64,000 nucleotides of DNA, from positions 62,001 to 126,000 of the forward strand of contig JAMAHW010000088.1 of the NCBI GenBank assembly GCA_023627715.1, in the 5' to 3' direction. Below are positions 1 through 11,773 of this stretch, piece after piece. Source of the DNA: Periconia sp. R9002. Its lineage: Eukaryota; Ascomycota; Dothideomycetes; Pleosporales; Periconiaceae. A model generated the notes under the pieces. It did no database searches and was not told the origin of the DNA. It saw only the letters and a list, made by a program, of their open reading frames with translations. A program made the translations under genes and the position numbers. Position 1 is the stretch's first letter, and each line of letters starts with the position of its first letter.

Positions 1-98
1 TGGATTGATGATGTTTAGATGGATTGATGATGTTTAGATGGATTGATGATGTTTAGATGGATTGGTGATGTTTAGATGGATTGGTGATGTTTAGATGG
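1..98. repeat. 19-bp tandem repeat, five copies
   Basis: Five head-to-tail copies of a 19-bp unit (TGGATTGATGATGTTTAGA), starting at the window edge, so the array may extend further left. The first three copies are identical; the last two share a single A-to-G change. No coding function is apparent. Confidence 0.95.
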
Positions 99-596
99 AA
101 TAGGGATGGAGGGTGGGGTGTGTAGATTTCTTCCCTAACAATGGAAAAAATCGGGCAAGGAGAGCTGTCGGAGTTAGTGGAGTGCGTACGTGTAGAGAGT
201 TATCGGTACCAAGTGTTTCTCCTACCTGTGTCGAATATCTAGGGTAGCAATACTCTGTGATGTTCAACTTAAATTCCATGGAGAGTTATGTTAGATGTGT
301 ACATAGGGCTAATTTGTGGCGTGGGTAACGTCCATACTTTCTTTTCTTTTCTTTTCTTTTTTTTTTCTTTTTTTTTTTTTTTTTTGGGTAGAAGCAAAAG
401 AAAAGGACTACATGTGAACGATGAAGGGAAACAGTAGTGGGAGGGGTATCATGAATTTATATTATTATCAACAACTGAGCACCACTACGTCGTCGACGAC
501 GGAAGATGTATAGCAACTACGTAGTTGAGGTTCTTGTTATGCCCTCGGAGCATCCTAGTCTCACCATTCATCTATCCACTAGGGATGCCAGACAAT
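99..596. other. Intergenic, 3' of atg6, with a long pyrimidine tract
   Basis: No supportable gene. It contains a C/T then poly-T tract at about 338-385 and otherwise unremarkable sequence downstream of the atg6 stop codon. Confidence 0.6.
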
Positions 597-2308
597 TTAC
601 CTCCGCCTCATAGCATGCGTCTCGACATTATTCGCATGCGCGAGGAGATACTTACAACACGTAAGCGTATACTTGCACGCCTTAGTCCACGCCTCCTCCT
701 TATTCAAAGCAAGCTTAATGCTCTGATCATGGATGCGATCTTTGCGGATTTCGTAGGGCAACTTCATGCCTCCGCCAGCGCCGCTTGTGCCAGCGGTGGC
801 GGCGGTGCTGGCTGCCACGTTGGAGCTATTGGTAGCGCCGCCGCTGCTGCCCTGATTCTCGACGAACTCGCCGAGTTGGCGGAGGCACTCGAGGAACGCG
901 ACCATGGCGTTGTCGAACTTGCGGTGCAGGAAGCCGAAGTTGATGGGGAAGTCGCCGGAGGAGTAGAGCTCGAGACGTTGCGGGCGGGATGCGGAGGCGG
1001 CTGTTGTGGCTGCTGCTGCCGCCGCGGTCAAGGAAGCTCGTGCGTCGGTTGCTGTTGAGTTGGCGACGGTGCCTGGTTTGCCCTCCATTTTAATGATGAC
1101 CGAGGTTGATCCCATGGGGAGCAGTTCGTAGTTTTGGAACTTGTAGCCTAGGCGTTCGGCGAGGGTGGCAAGGAGGAGACATGTTTGGCCCCATGCGGCA
1201 TTGATTTCGGGCCAGTCGACGTACGGCGATGGGAGGCGGCCGAGTCGGAGGCCGTTGATGGTGGCGAAGTGTGAGTCGTGGCTGATGTTGAAGGTGTCAT
1301 TGTATACACTCCGTCGTTGGAGCTGAGTGAGGAGGTGTTGGTCGTGGGCGAGTTTAGTGACGAGAGCGTCGCGTTCGTTCTGGAAGGCGGAGAGAGTGGA
1401 AGAGAAGGAGTTGCGGCGCTTCCAGAACTCGGATTCTTCTTGGTCGAGCTGATGTGACTCGGCTTCGAGAGCGGCAAGTTGCGCGTCGAGTTCTGCCTTT
1501 TCGGTCTCGTACTGCTCGAGTTTTGCTATGCCGGCGGCTTCTGCTTTCCTTGCTTTTTGGAGGGAGGCTGCTGCGACTTTTATCTCCTCCGCGCTGGGGA
1601 CGTCGGTGTTGGCTCGCCGGAGGTAGTCTACGTATGCATCCCGTTCTCGTGTTGCAACTGCTAGTCGCTTCTGCAGCCCGTCCACAAGTAGCTCTGTACA
1701 TTCTACGCATATAGGATGATCGATATCAGATCGCGCTGAGAGGATTTCGAACATGCGGTTTGTGGTTTCAAGGCCGTCGGCCAGGCTTCCTCCTCCTGCT
1801 GTGCCTGATGCTGTACCTGTGACATTCGCTCTCCTCGTTGTCGCCTCGCTGGTTTTTGAAGTAGTTTCCTCTGCTGCAACATCTTGTCCTGGTGTTTCGT
1901 CGCGAGCTGGCGAAGGGGATGGATTCATCATCGACTCGGACATGTGTATGTCGATGAAAGACATGGCGGGATTTTGGGTCGCATTCTGGTTCTGACGGGC
2001 GGGGGGCACTTTACGCTTGAAGGTAGGGTTTCGCGCGGATTGTAGGGCTGTGTCGTAGGTTTGATGACGGGACGAGGGATATGTCGGCCTGGACTGGCGG
2101 GGCGTGTGTTTTGATGGCGAATGCTGGCCGGGTACTGTGGAGTCTGCAGGAAATAGTGAGCGGGTGTGTAGCAACGTATCTTTTTAAATTAAATCTCACC
2201 ACTTAGCAGCTTGAAGGCGGCGGGGTTGAGCTGGTCGACGGAGCCATCGATATCGATAGGCGTGCGACACTTCTGGCAGTATAAGGCAGAGGCGCTATCG
2301 CTGGCCAT
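597..2308 (-). CDS. atg6: Beclin-1/Atg6 (Vps30) autophagy protein
   Basis: Beclin/Atg6 is a subunit of the class III PI3-kinase complexes that make PI3P at the phagophore and on endosomes. Exons are 2308-2200 and 2143-597 (56-nt intron, donor GTGAGA, acceptor CTGCAG), giving 551 aa. The start was chosen because the small first exon encodes a CxxC (Cys11, Cys14) typical of the beclin N terminus and joins in frame. After a low-complexity Ser/Thr/Ala region comes a coiled coil (about residues 200-300). The conserved C-terminal domain then opens with the diagnostic YNDTFNISHD and continues with LGRLPS and EINAAWGQT. An Ala-rich insert lies inside that domain at about 1000-1070. The gene is divergent from the Scm3-like gene. 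Family assignment is secure; the symbol follows fungal usage. Confidence 0.95.
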
Positions 2309-2636
2309 GTTCACGGCTCGTTTTTCATGAAGAATATCAGGCAGGGTTGTGTTCTGAAGGAAAGTATCGAGAGATCTGTCTATGGCTCAGTATGTATGTA
2401 GTTGTGGTGCAGTGATGTAGTCTGGAATCATGTGAATGAGTGATGGTTGATGCAACTGACGCACGCACGGACTCCCGCAGCTTGCAGGGGTAGTGACAGG
2501 GATCTGCACCATCACTCGCGCGTTCGTCGTGCATCATCCTGCGCCTGTTTACCACCGTTTCCCCCTCATCTTCCCCGCTTGTTTACACCACTCTCAACCC
2601 ACCCGCCCATTGCGGTCGCCGCACCCGTCGCTCGAT
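2309..2636. promoter_or_regulatory. Shared divergent promoter, atg6 / scm3-like
   Basis: About 330 bp separates two start codons facing opposite ways, so both promoters must lie here. Pyrimidine-rich runs precede the plus-strand start. No specific factor site can be called. Confidence 0.5.
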
Positions 2637-4390
2637 ATGGAGCCACCTGCCAAACGACTGCGCCTAATGCAGTCAGTCGAGGTCGACGAGTCCAATCCCG
2701 AGTACATAGCCGCCAGAGCAAAAGCCGATGCGAAACTCAAGAACAAATTCGAATCCATCTTTGCAAAATACCAAGTCATGCCCGAGGCCATGACCGATGA
2801 GATAGATATACGGACCGGTGAAATTGTCGTCGATCGAGGCCATTTGCGGAGACTGGACAAGGAATACCGGCGGAGGCGCAAGCCGGGACAGGGTCTTCTG
2901 GACGACTTGATCGCGGATCAACTAGCGGATGAGCTGGAAGATGATGAAGACGAGGAGGAGGAGGATACTAGAGATGAATTGGCACCATCCCAGTCGCCAG
3001 AGCCTAGGGAGCATGACCAAGACAAGGGGAAGGATTCGACTGCTCAACTCATATTACCCCCACCAAACATATATACCCCGGGCCAGCAGGTACAGCAAGT
3101 AGATGTACCTCCAACCACGGGTCCGGCAACATCTATTGCGCCGGAAAACAATACTTTCCCTTCACCCGCCTTTGCGCATCCATCCGCAGATTGGACACAG
3201 TTTCTGCAGTTTCCTCAGACACCCGCTGGCCAGCAGGCTCGTAATTCTCTCATGGCGCAAATAAATTATGCCGTGCAGCAGGCTGTGACACCGATAATAT
3301 CGAGCATGATGCTGAGCCCGACTGGCGTACTACCACAGAATACGCCCGTAATGCCGGTACCCGTCGAGAGCACAATCACCAGCCGAGAGACGCCAGCCAT
3401 TCAATCCCCAGTAATATCCGAGGCGCCATTGCCTACGTTGTCGAGTCCTGTACCGGACAAACCAAGGTTCCAGCGTCGCGTTGCGCGCAGCGTATATATC
3501 ACACGCAGGAGAGAACTCCCGCAATCAGCTGCGGGCAAGGACAAGGATGCAGATAGTCAAATCGGCGTAGCAAACACCAACATAGTAGATAAATCAACGC
3601 CGAAGCCGTCCAGGCCCTTCATTCCAACAAGGAAATCCCCAGCCGAGTCATACCATTTGCCTACACCAAGCTCCATTGAACAGAATCAATCCACAATTGA
3701 AAATAGTCGAGAGGAGGCAATTTTGCAAAGTCTAGACGACATTATTGCATCAGGTGGCCACTTTGATGAAGATGAGCGAGATCTCTTATCCATAGTCGAT
3801 GGAGAGCACGATGCAGCAGACCTAGAGATGCAAGCGCCAGCCGATGAGACGAAGATAGAACACGAACCTTCAAAGCAATCGATGATAGCACCCGCAAAGG
3901 ATCCAGCCGAAGAGCTTATAGAAGAACCCCAAGACGAAATCCTCCCTTCTATAGAAACCGAACCACTCGAGCCTCCACCCGTACCTCAAATCGCAACACC
4001 CACGATGGCCAACCAACCATCACCAGTGCAGAAACCCGACCCCCCTACTCCAGCGCCGTCAAACCTCAAATCAAAAACTTCATCCACCACCAACAAGCCC
4101 AGACCCAAACCCCCCAGATTCCAACTCGACTCCGACTCCGATCCCAACGAAGAAAGCAATCTCGCAGCAGACCTTACCCTCCCCTCATCAAAACGCAAGC
4201 GCAAACAAGCACCATCATACACACCACCTATATACACCCGCCGCCGCGGCCGTCCCAGAAAATCCACAGACACGCAAACTCCCCAACAGCAACAAAATAT
4301 CTCTCCAAAAGAAAACCCCAAAACCAACAAAGACACCAACATCTCCAACGATGAAGGAAACCAAGACGAACTCGCCACTCCCGCGCGAAC

Positions 4391-4423
<33 letters not shown>

Positions 4424-4931
4424 GACAAAAATAAAACGCGAATCCTTCACCCCACCCATGCTCCCACTACCACCATCATCATCGACCCAACGCATCATTC
4501 CCACCATCGAACCCACCCTCGCCTCTGCCTTCCATGCAAGCAGCATCACCACACCTCACTCCTCAACGCCCCTGCAAAAACGGACTCACCGTCCAGCTAC
4601 CCTCTCATCACCCGTCCACCGACCGCCATCTCCCTCCCTCAACGCATCTACCACCATCACCGCTAACCTAACAACACCAACCACAACAATCGCACCCAAC
4701 TCAGACCACGACCAAGAACAACGCAGCACCACCAAACTCTCCCGCTCCGCGTTCCTGCGTAAAGTCAAACAGGCTTGGGCTAAGGAGGGAAGGAGGAAGA
4801 GCGGTGGTGGTGGTGTTGGTGCTGTGTTTGCGTCGTCGTCGTTGACGACGCCTAGAAAGGGGAAAATGGTAGGACGGGGGAGGGATGCTGGGGATGGGGA
4901 TGGGGATAGTGAGGATGAACTTGCTTTGTGA
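2637..4931 (+). CDS. scm3: Scm3/HJURP-like centromere protein
   Basis: Likely the Scm3 chaperone that loads the centromeric histone H3 variant (CENP-A/Cse4). The start is the ATG at 2637 (764 aa); the frame is open further upstream but that part does not look like protein. Residues about 1-75 match the Scm3 signature: a basic start, KFESIFAKYQ, then DEIDIRTGEIVVDRGHLRRL. The rest is long and disordered: an acidic block (DELEDDEDEEEEDTRDE), Pro/Ser/Thr-rich sequence, an AT-hook-like RRRGRPRK near residue 535 and a poly-Thr run encoded by an ACA microsatellite. Fungal Scm3 proteins often have such long tails with DNA-binding motifs. No intron is needed. Confidence 0.8.
4388..4431. repeat. ACA/ACG trinucleotide microsatellite in coding sequence
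   Basis: An imperfect (ACA)n run with ACG interruptions encodes a poly-Thr stretch in the Scm3-like protein, a site prone to length change without frameshift. Confidence 0.85.
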
Positions 4932-5385
4932 TGATGATGGCGAGTGCTGTATTGGGCTGTACATAGAGATTTTATTCATCGATGGATTGATTGGGTAATC
5001 GATCTAAGTAAAGTGGTGTGATGATTCACGAGTGATAATTCAAAGAAGGACGATTCGTATCTTCCCCTTACCTCTGTCGTACATGTATGTATCCTCACAA
5101 TTCACAATGTTGCCCGAGAAAAAAAGGGGGAGGGAAAGTGTATATGTAGTGTTTGATTGATGGTTTATTAATATAACTAGTGAGTTACTTATTTACGTAT
5201 GAGTAAAGAGTCCAAAAGAGGACATGCATATGCATCTATCTTGCGTGGTGGTAGTAGTCAACCACGCCACCAACGTGCTTCCTCCAATATCTATCCCCAC
5301 TGACCCCCCGCTTTCCCCTGCCCCGAGTGGTAAGAAAGCATGATTAAAAACGAAAAAAAAAATCACATGCACACGCGGAGCAACC
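4932..5385. other. Intergenic between convergent genes
   Basis: The 3' regions of the Scm3-like and sterol dehydrogenase genes meet here. It is AT-rich with A-runs suited to 3'-end formation. No gene seen. Confidence 0.6.
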
Positions 5386-6577
5386 CTACTGCGCCTTCTT
5401 CTCGCCCTCCCTCTTCTGCGCCTCCAAAAGCTGCTTAACCCCCCTCTTAATCCCCTCATCCAAACTCACCAACGGCGCATACCCCAACCTCTTCCTCGCC
5501 TTATCAATATTGTAGTACCGATCCATAGTGCTATACCGCACCTGTTTGCGATTGATATTCGGCTTCTTGCCCAGCAACCAACACACATTCTCCAGCACGG
5601 TCCCCACCGCCATGGCGAAATCGCGATCCAGCACCCAGATATCCTTGAGCGTCTTGCGATCCCCCGCCGCGTGCCAAACGGCGCGTGTGAAGTCCCAAAA
5701 GTAAACGGGCTGACCGTTTGTGATGAAGAAGGCCTCGCCGTCGACTTTTTCGGCGTCGAGGGGCACGGTGGGGAGCATGGCGTGGGTTTGGAGGAGGGCC
5801 TGCGCGGCGAGGAGGTGCCCGTAGACGACGTTTTCGACGTACGTAAAGTCGTTGAGGTTCATGTTGGCGCCGACTTGGAATTTGTTTTGGCCTTTGTGGT
5901 AGGTGGAGATGATGGGGGGCAGGAGTTGCACGTCGCCTTCGCCGAAGATGCCTGCGGGGCGGATGGCGCAGGTTAGGAAGCTCGAGGGGGTGCGGTTTGC
6001 GGAGAGGACGGCGGTTTCGGCGAAGGCCTTTTGGGTGTTAGTGTTTATGGGGGGATTGTGGGGGAGTTGGAGGATAGGGGTGTGAGTGTGGGTGCGCGCG
6101 TACTTTTGTGGTAGTGTAATGCTCCGGCTGTGCGTCGCCTGTGATCAATGGCCACGTCTCGTCGGCGTTGACGACCGTCATGGATGCATCAATGACTAGA
6201 CTCGCCGAGCTGGTGTACACAAACGCCTTGACGCCGGAATCCTGCGCGGCCTTGAGCAAGATATCCGTCCCCTCGATGTTGACCTTATCGTGAATCTTGC
6301 TCGGAGCATCAAAGTGCGGCGATGCCGTGTGGAAGACGACATCGGGCTTGATTTGTGTGAAGATGGCCTGCATGGCGCTGGCGTCGGTGATGTCGCCGTC
6401 ATGGTACGACACGCTGGGCGAGGCATTGCGGTTGGAGCTCGTGCGGAGGTCGAGGACGGCGACTTGGGATTGGGGATGGCGCTTCAGGATTAGGGAGACG
6501 ATGTGGCCGCCGAGAAAGCCGCAGCCGCCGACCACGAGGACTTTGCCGAAGGACGGGATTGGTTCGGGTCCGGGCAT
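5386..6577 (-). CDS. erg26: Sterol-4-alpha-carboxylate 3-dehydrogenase (Erg26 type)
   Basis: NAD(P)-dependent short-chain/3-beta-HSD family enzyme; Erg26 catalyses the oxidative decarboxylation step of C4 demethylation in ergosterol synthesis at the ER. Exons are 6577-6104 and 6027-5386 with a 76-nt intron (GTACGC...AAAAG), giving 371 aa. Visible features are the Rossmann motif VVGGCGFLGGHI near the N terminus, DGDITD, VFHTASP, the active-site region VYTSSASLV and a downstream YTTTK that supplies the Tyr-x-x-x-Lys pair. The exon junction falls exactly after this Lys, so splicing is required for function. The C terminus (DFTYVENVVYGHLLA, KARKRLGYAPLVSLDEGI) fits the family. Another 3-beta-HSD-like activity cannot be excluded. 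Confidence 0.88.
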
Positions 6578-7061
6578 CGTGAGGGTTGTTTTGTGAGTAG
6601 GGGGTGTGGTGTTGGGGATGTGCGGGGAGGTTGTGGTAGTCTAGTAGTTGATCGCCTACTTTTTTGTTTTTGCGGAGAAACAAGCCAGGGTCAACAAGTA
6701 GGGATAGGAGTACGCTTGGCCATACCCTGCTCCGCACACCCATGGACAAATCAAAATACTCTTCTTCGGCATCATTAGTCCCTGTAGAATACATTGTAAT
6801 TTTCAGTTCCATACTCGTTAAAATCGAGAAAGAAGAATCATGCTAATCATACGTGCCAGTATGATAACCAGCGCCATGCTCTGAAGAATGCAGTCCCCGC
6901 GAAACCTCATCCATAAACACCTAATGAATGCATGTCATGAACCATGGCGAACGCCATTGAATTCGGGTATCAATTCCAGTCTATACACCCAACTATCCTA
7001 ACAGTTTCTGTTGCGTTGACGTTAGCATGACATTGAGCACCCAGAGAGTTTCGAGTGGGAC
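6578..7061. other. Intergenic, 5' of erg26-like gene
   Basis: Promoter of the sterol dehydrogenase plus the 3' region of the E2-like gene. No ORF with coding character. Confidence 0.5.
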
Positions 7062-8482
7062 CTACTCGATGCTGTCCTGCACCGCCCTGCGCAGCCGACG
7101 ATTGTACATTTTCTTCTCGTCGGCAGTGCCCCAGAACAGCTTGGCAGCTTCTGGGTTGACCATGGTCCGCGGGTCGTATGCGGGGGATTCGTCTTCGATC
7201 GCTTCGATAATGGCTTCTACGTGTGAGCGCATATCGTCCTTCCTCGTTGCATCATAGCAAAGCACGCCAGTGGGAGACACTCGGTGATGGAACAGAGGCA
7301 TCTCGACCACGACGCGAGGAAGGATATCAGGAAACTTTGGACTGAGACGAATCATAATGTTGAAGATACCTGGAAGAGTTAGAATGTAAAAGCAGATCAT
7401 GGGGCAGAATCAAATGACATGCCGCCATCAAGATTGGTCATCGGCCGACCAAAAAGCACCAATCGCCAGACAAAAGGGTTCTTGTCAACCATCTCCAGGT
7501 CCAAGGTCACAGCATCGTTCCTCTTATAGCTCTCCACAATCTGCTCGAATTGACGCTGCAGATTACTAGCAATGCCACTCTCTTTTCGAACAGCAGCTAA
7601 TCCCTCTTCAGCCCAGCCGACTGCTTCTGCATTGAGCTTTTCGTGGATAACCTGCATCCGCTTTTTCAGCGAAGAGTACTCGAAAGAACCCTCCATTGCA
7701 TTGCCGGGGCCTTCAAAAGGCATCTTCTCAAACTTGGAACCGTCCTCGTGTTTCTCCAGTTCCGCATCGATGCTGGCCATGTATGACGCGTAGTACCACA
7801 GAAATCGGCGCTTGCAGAGATCCTTGAACGGCTCAAATGGGGCCTCGGTAGCGCCAGACTGATAATCCTGTTCCGCGTTGTAGACGGTGACGCCGGCCAC
7901 CTTTCCGCGCTCGATGTTGAGATAATCCTCCAGCCGCTCAATAACCGAAATGCGCAAGGTCTCGTGGCGGATCTTGTCGACGTAGAATTGCTGGTTCTTC
8001 TTGTCGTATTCCGATTTGGCATCTTCGAAGCCGGGCTCGTTCTCATATGGGTTGCCGGACATGAGGCTCTGTATGGAGATCAAGATGGACTCCAGACCCT
8101 GGGCAGAGGACCATTCCTCGCCCCTCTCCCCGCGCCATGTGCCGAGAATAGACAGGCAAACCCGTCCGCCAGCGTAGATGTTGGGGTTGAAACGAGTGCG
8201 TCCGCTGTTGGTGGTGATGGCCGTCACCGAAGGGGCTTTGGTGGGGTAGTCGCGGGTGAACTTGACAGCAAACTCGAAAAAGCCAAACTCGTAGGGCGTG
8301 TCGGGTGGACCGATGATGAGGGCTCGTACATGGCGGACGTCGATGTCGCGGCAGGCTACGGCCAGGGAGAGGTCGGGGCCGCGTTGGATCTCACTTAATT
8401 CCTACCAGCAAGGTTAGAATGGGTCCACGTCCCCTTGACATGTACATACGCGTGTTATGCGTAAGATGGATTGGTTGGACAT
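7062..8482 (-). CDS. Ubiquitin-conjugating enzyme-like protein with two UBC domains
   Basis: Resembles the Ube2Z/BIRC6-type E2 fold. Exons are 8482-8450, 8401-7423 and 7369-7062, giving 439 aa. Intron 1 is canonical (48 nt, GTATGT...GGTAG). Intron 2 (53 nt) is read as GC-AG (GCATGT...TTCCAG) because only that donor keeps frame and rebuilds a UBC core (LDGG joined to IFNIMIRL). The first UBC domain spans about residues 10-190, with RFNPNIYAGGRVCLSILGTW placing the presumed catalytic Cys at 93 and YENEPGFE after it. A second, more diverged UBC-like domain lies at about residues 290-430: a W-x-L-x-LFGRP start, the GG-IFNI strand, FHHRVSPTGVLC with Cys375, then VNPEAAKLF. The second domain could be a scaffold rather than catalytic. 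The gene is divergent from trs23. Confidence 0.8.
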
Positions 8483-9036
8483 GATGTAGACTGATCCTCC
8501 GCCGGGAGATAACTGTCGCAGGTGCGGCGGGGTCGTAGGTTTGGCACGAGGGGTAGATAGAGTTGCGGCAGAGGGGCAGGACAGCGGGCGAGCGTGGTGA
8601 GAGAAGGAAACGGGCGACGTTGGCGTCCTGGCGTGGAATGAAATAGATGCGAGGAGCAAGCAAGAGAGTGGAGTGTGTTTATATTTCAGCCTGGGCTGGC
8701 AGGCGGAAGTATAGGTAGGCACCGTACCGTACTGTAGCAAGCTTGCGTCAAACCGTCAACAGCCCATCTGATCTGCCATGGCAGAACGCCGGTCAACAAC
8801 AGCCAGCTATCTATTGGTCTGCCTCTCTCGACACACCACAGGCTTGTGTTCCACAAGCACATCCCGAACCCTCAACCTCAACCTTCCTACAGATTTGAAA
8901 TTGACAAACCTAATAACTGCTTGGTCGTGGATCTTTGCCCGCTTGCACTCCCCCGTCCAAGTTTGCGACGTTATACATTTGTGTGGTCCCAAGCTGCGAC
9001 GGCACAGCGGTTCCGCCCTCCTCTACCACCACCACT
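8483..9036. promoter_or_regulatory. Shared divergent promoter, E2-like gene / trs23
   Basis: Stretch between two oppositely oriented starts. It includes the 5' leader of trs23, whose start codon is itself interrupted by an intron. No factor sites called. Confidence 0.45.
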
Positions 9037-9632
9037 ATGTGAGAAGATGCGCTTCTGTTGCCCTTCGGTCGCGAAAGCGATGCTCATGATGCTGGCAGGG
9101 TCGTCTTCGCCCTCTTCATAATAAGCAAGTCCGGCGGTCTCATATACAATCGCGAATTTCATTCGGGTCTCGTAAAGCTCTCCAGCAATGACTTGCTCAT
9201 GGTGGCCGGCTCCTTCCACGGGTACACCACTCCCCGCAATACCCACCTTTGGCTCTCCTCTCTATTGTTAACCATGATGTGGATAGCATGCACGCAATAA
9301 CGAAACAACTCTGTCCGAATCCCCCGCAAGCACCTGTGCCTTCATCCAATCTCTCTGCGAACCTCGCTCCCGCCCCGTGGGTGGCACGCCCCTCCGGTTT
9401 GGAGGTCCTCGAAACCTCCCAATTCCGCATACAGTGCTTCCAGACATTGACCGGCGTCAAATTCCTTCTGTTCACTGAACCACAACAGCCGAATGTGGAT
9501 ACCATGATCAAGAAGATATACGAGCTGTACGCCGACTTTGTCATGAAGAACCCGTTCTACACCGTCGAGATGCCGATTCGCTGCGAGAAGTTTGATAGAG
9601 GGCTGGATGGTTTCGTGAAGGTCAGAGGGTGA
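9037..9632 (+). CDS. trs23: TRAPP complex subunit Trs23/TRAPPC4
   Basis: Core TRAPP subunit acting in ER-Golgi and intra-Golgi tethering as part of the Ypt1/Rab1 exchange factor. Exons are 9037-9038, 9099-9221 and 9287-9632, giving 156 aa. The N terminus MVVFALFIISKSGGLIYNR is typical of the family, but in genomic DNA the codons VVF are not preceded by ATG. A canonical 60-nt intron (GTGAGA...GGCAG) joins AT to G, so the start codon itself is split. Intron 2 (65 nt, GTACAC...GATAG) restores SFHG-MHAITKQL. The C-terminal part contains SGLEVLETSQF, IYELYADFVMKNPFY and the MPIRCEKFD ending typical of TRAPPC4. Identity is strong; the split start is inferred from frame and homology. Confidence 0.88.
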
Positions 9633-10116
9633 AGGGCATGATGCTGTTGGCGGTGTTTAGAGGTCATAGAGTCCGAGCGCAGCCTGATCGTGTACGATCT
9701 CGCCATTATTGAAAGGCTGGCATACATCGTCGTGAGACAAGGCGGGCCCTGGATTGCGGCTTCGCAACAGGCACTGCAATCCACGAGGTTGTCAATACCA
9801 GACCGCGTTGAGCCAGGCGCTCAGTTCCAGGACATATTAGAATATTAAGGCACGAGCAGAAGATAAATGGCTATTCAGGTTGGCGAAGAAAGCCACAGTG
9901 TTACAAGATAATACACGGGGTTAATGTTTCTCGTGATTCCTGACTACTCGCAACGAGTGTCTCTCAGATTCAAAAGTCTAACCCTGTGACGGCATCTATG
10001 AAACCGTGTTGCTAACACGAGATGCTGTTATGCCCCAAACATTGCTCCGCCATTGAACGCCGAACATGCTCCCAGGAGACCTTGCACATCCTCTGTGGAT
10101 GACTGCATTTGTAGCA
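9633..10116. other. Intergenic between convergent trs23 and rpn10
   Basis: No gene supported; it carries two 3' ends. Confidence 0.6.
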
Positions 10117-11172
10117 TCATGCCGTGTCCATCTTATCTGGATCATCCTTTTTATCCTTGCTGCCACTCCCACTTGGCTGGCCCTGATCGTCCAACAGAGG
10201 CTGCTTCTCATCCCCTTCGGCTATCTGCTCCAGCTCCGTCTTGCCCTCCGCGTCCTCCTTTTGCTTCTTCTCCTTTTCTTGCCGTGCCTTTTCTTCTTCG
10301 TAACTCATCCTGAGTGCGAGCGCCAACTCAGGGTCAACTGATGGATCGACACCAAACTCGAAAGAGTTGCCACCCGTTTCACCTCCCTCGCCGCCCGCCC
10401 CGCCAGCGCCGCTGGATCCGGCCCCTCCGCCCGACATACCATCGCCGCCGAGTATGGGTGTTGTGACAAGGGAGTCGCTAAGAAGATTGGAGCTGGGTTG
10501 AACTATGGCAAGATGCGATCCGTCGGCGCTCTGCAGATTCTCGCTGAACACCTCGAGTTTCCTCACGGTATCCTCGCCCAATTCGCCGAACGCGATGATG
10601 TCAATATTGACACCAGCTTTCTTCATGCGCTTTGCGAGTTTTATCAGCTCCTTCTCTTCTTCCTCGATGGGGCTGCAGGTGAACACAATTATGCGCTGTC
10701 GCTGGGACTTGTTCTGTCGATGCTTCAGAGCCAACTAGGTATCGAGTCAGTACGTTTGTGCGTTGCTTGCCGCATAGGCATGGACCACGTACTGCAGCGA
10801 CGTTGATTCCCGTCGAAAGATGCATGGTGCCCCTTATTTTTGTCCTGTGAAGTCCATCAAGTATTTTGCCAATATCGGTCGTCAAAGTGGTGAGAATCTC
10901 TGGGGTGTTGCCTCCCATGCTCATCAGACCGACGGACGACTCTGGGTTTGCCTGCGTCTTTGCGGAGAATATTAGGTTCACGGCATCGGCCTGTGCTTCC
11001 CATCGTGAAGGTCTATCGTTGTTAGTGACTGCAGATCGTACGAGAAGCTTGGAACATACACGTAATCTCCATTGCGGCTGCTTTCGCTGTTGTCGACACT
11101 GTTGGCTGTTAACTCAGACTCTCGTGCGGGGAATAGCTGGGCCTACATTATCATGGAAGCCTCCAGCACCAT
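10117..11172 (-). CDS. rpn10: 26S proteasome ubiquitin receptor Rpn10 (S5a)
   Basis: Proteasome regulatory-particle subunit that binds ubiquitin chains and stabilises the base-lid contact. Four exons: 11172-11147, 11098-11060, 11012-10793 and 10734-10117 (introns of 48, 47 and 58 nt), giving 300 aa. The tiny first exons encode MVLEASMIIVDNSESSRNGDYV, assembled across two junctions, and match the Rpn10 VWA start, which fixes the start codon. The VWA domain continues with SVGLMSMGG and LALKHRQNKSQRQRI to about residue 190. After a Gly-rich linker there is one ubiquitin-interacting motif (DPELALALRMSYEEEKARQ) and an acidic/Lys tail ending in DKMDTA. Length and domain order match fungal Rpn10. 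Confidence 0.95.
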
Positions 11173-11773
11173 TTTGAAGGGCCGTGGAAGATTTTCGGCG
11201 GTTGTTGGTGGGTAATAGTTGCGTGGTATAGTAAGGTGGAGTTGTGAAAGCGGCGGAGAGATGGCGGAGGTCGGAGCTATGTAGCTTCACGGCCAGCATG
11301 ATGTTGGTGGGTGATTGGTCACGTGCAATTGACTCTGTAAGAGCACACCTTGATGTAGTAAATTGTACTTTAGTTTAACTACAGAATATTCTACATTCTA
11401 TCTCCCGGTGTACCAAACCAAGCTTCCGTCTATTTGCACATGTGTATTTTGATAAATTTACGTATGTGTGTAAACATTGAACAGTTCAACATGAGTTTCG
11501 TCGGCACATGCATCTCTTGGAAATCACAAGATAGCGTGTTGCTATCATGCGGTCTGTGCTCAGGCAGTCGCGTATAACACCCCTCCACCTCTACAACTTC
11601 CTCTTCTCTCATCCACCATCAGCAAGCAACCACGACCCACACCAGCAATCTCCTCCCACACCAATAACCATACTCAAAGCTCCTTGAATAGCTCTCACCA
11701 CTAAATAATCTTCTTCGCTTGCTCTGAAATCGCCTTGGAAGTGTCCAGACGCGAGTAAACAAACACCAAAACA
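11173..11773. promoter_or_regulatory. Shared divergent promoter, rpn10 / nbl1-like
   Basis: About 600 bp between divergent starts, with pyrimidine-rich sequence ahead of the plus-strand gene. I could not identify a proteasome-associated control element with confidence. Confidence 0.4.

Noticed and set aside
525..1058. 177-codon plus-strand ORF rich in Ala, Gly and Cys
   Set aside because: It is the complement of the atg6 coding sequence; composition mirrors GC-rich codons and there is no domain.
3986..4552. 188-codon minus-strand ORF with a poly-Val run
   Set aside because: Antisense shadow of the ACA microsatellite in the Scm3-like gene.
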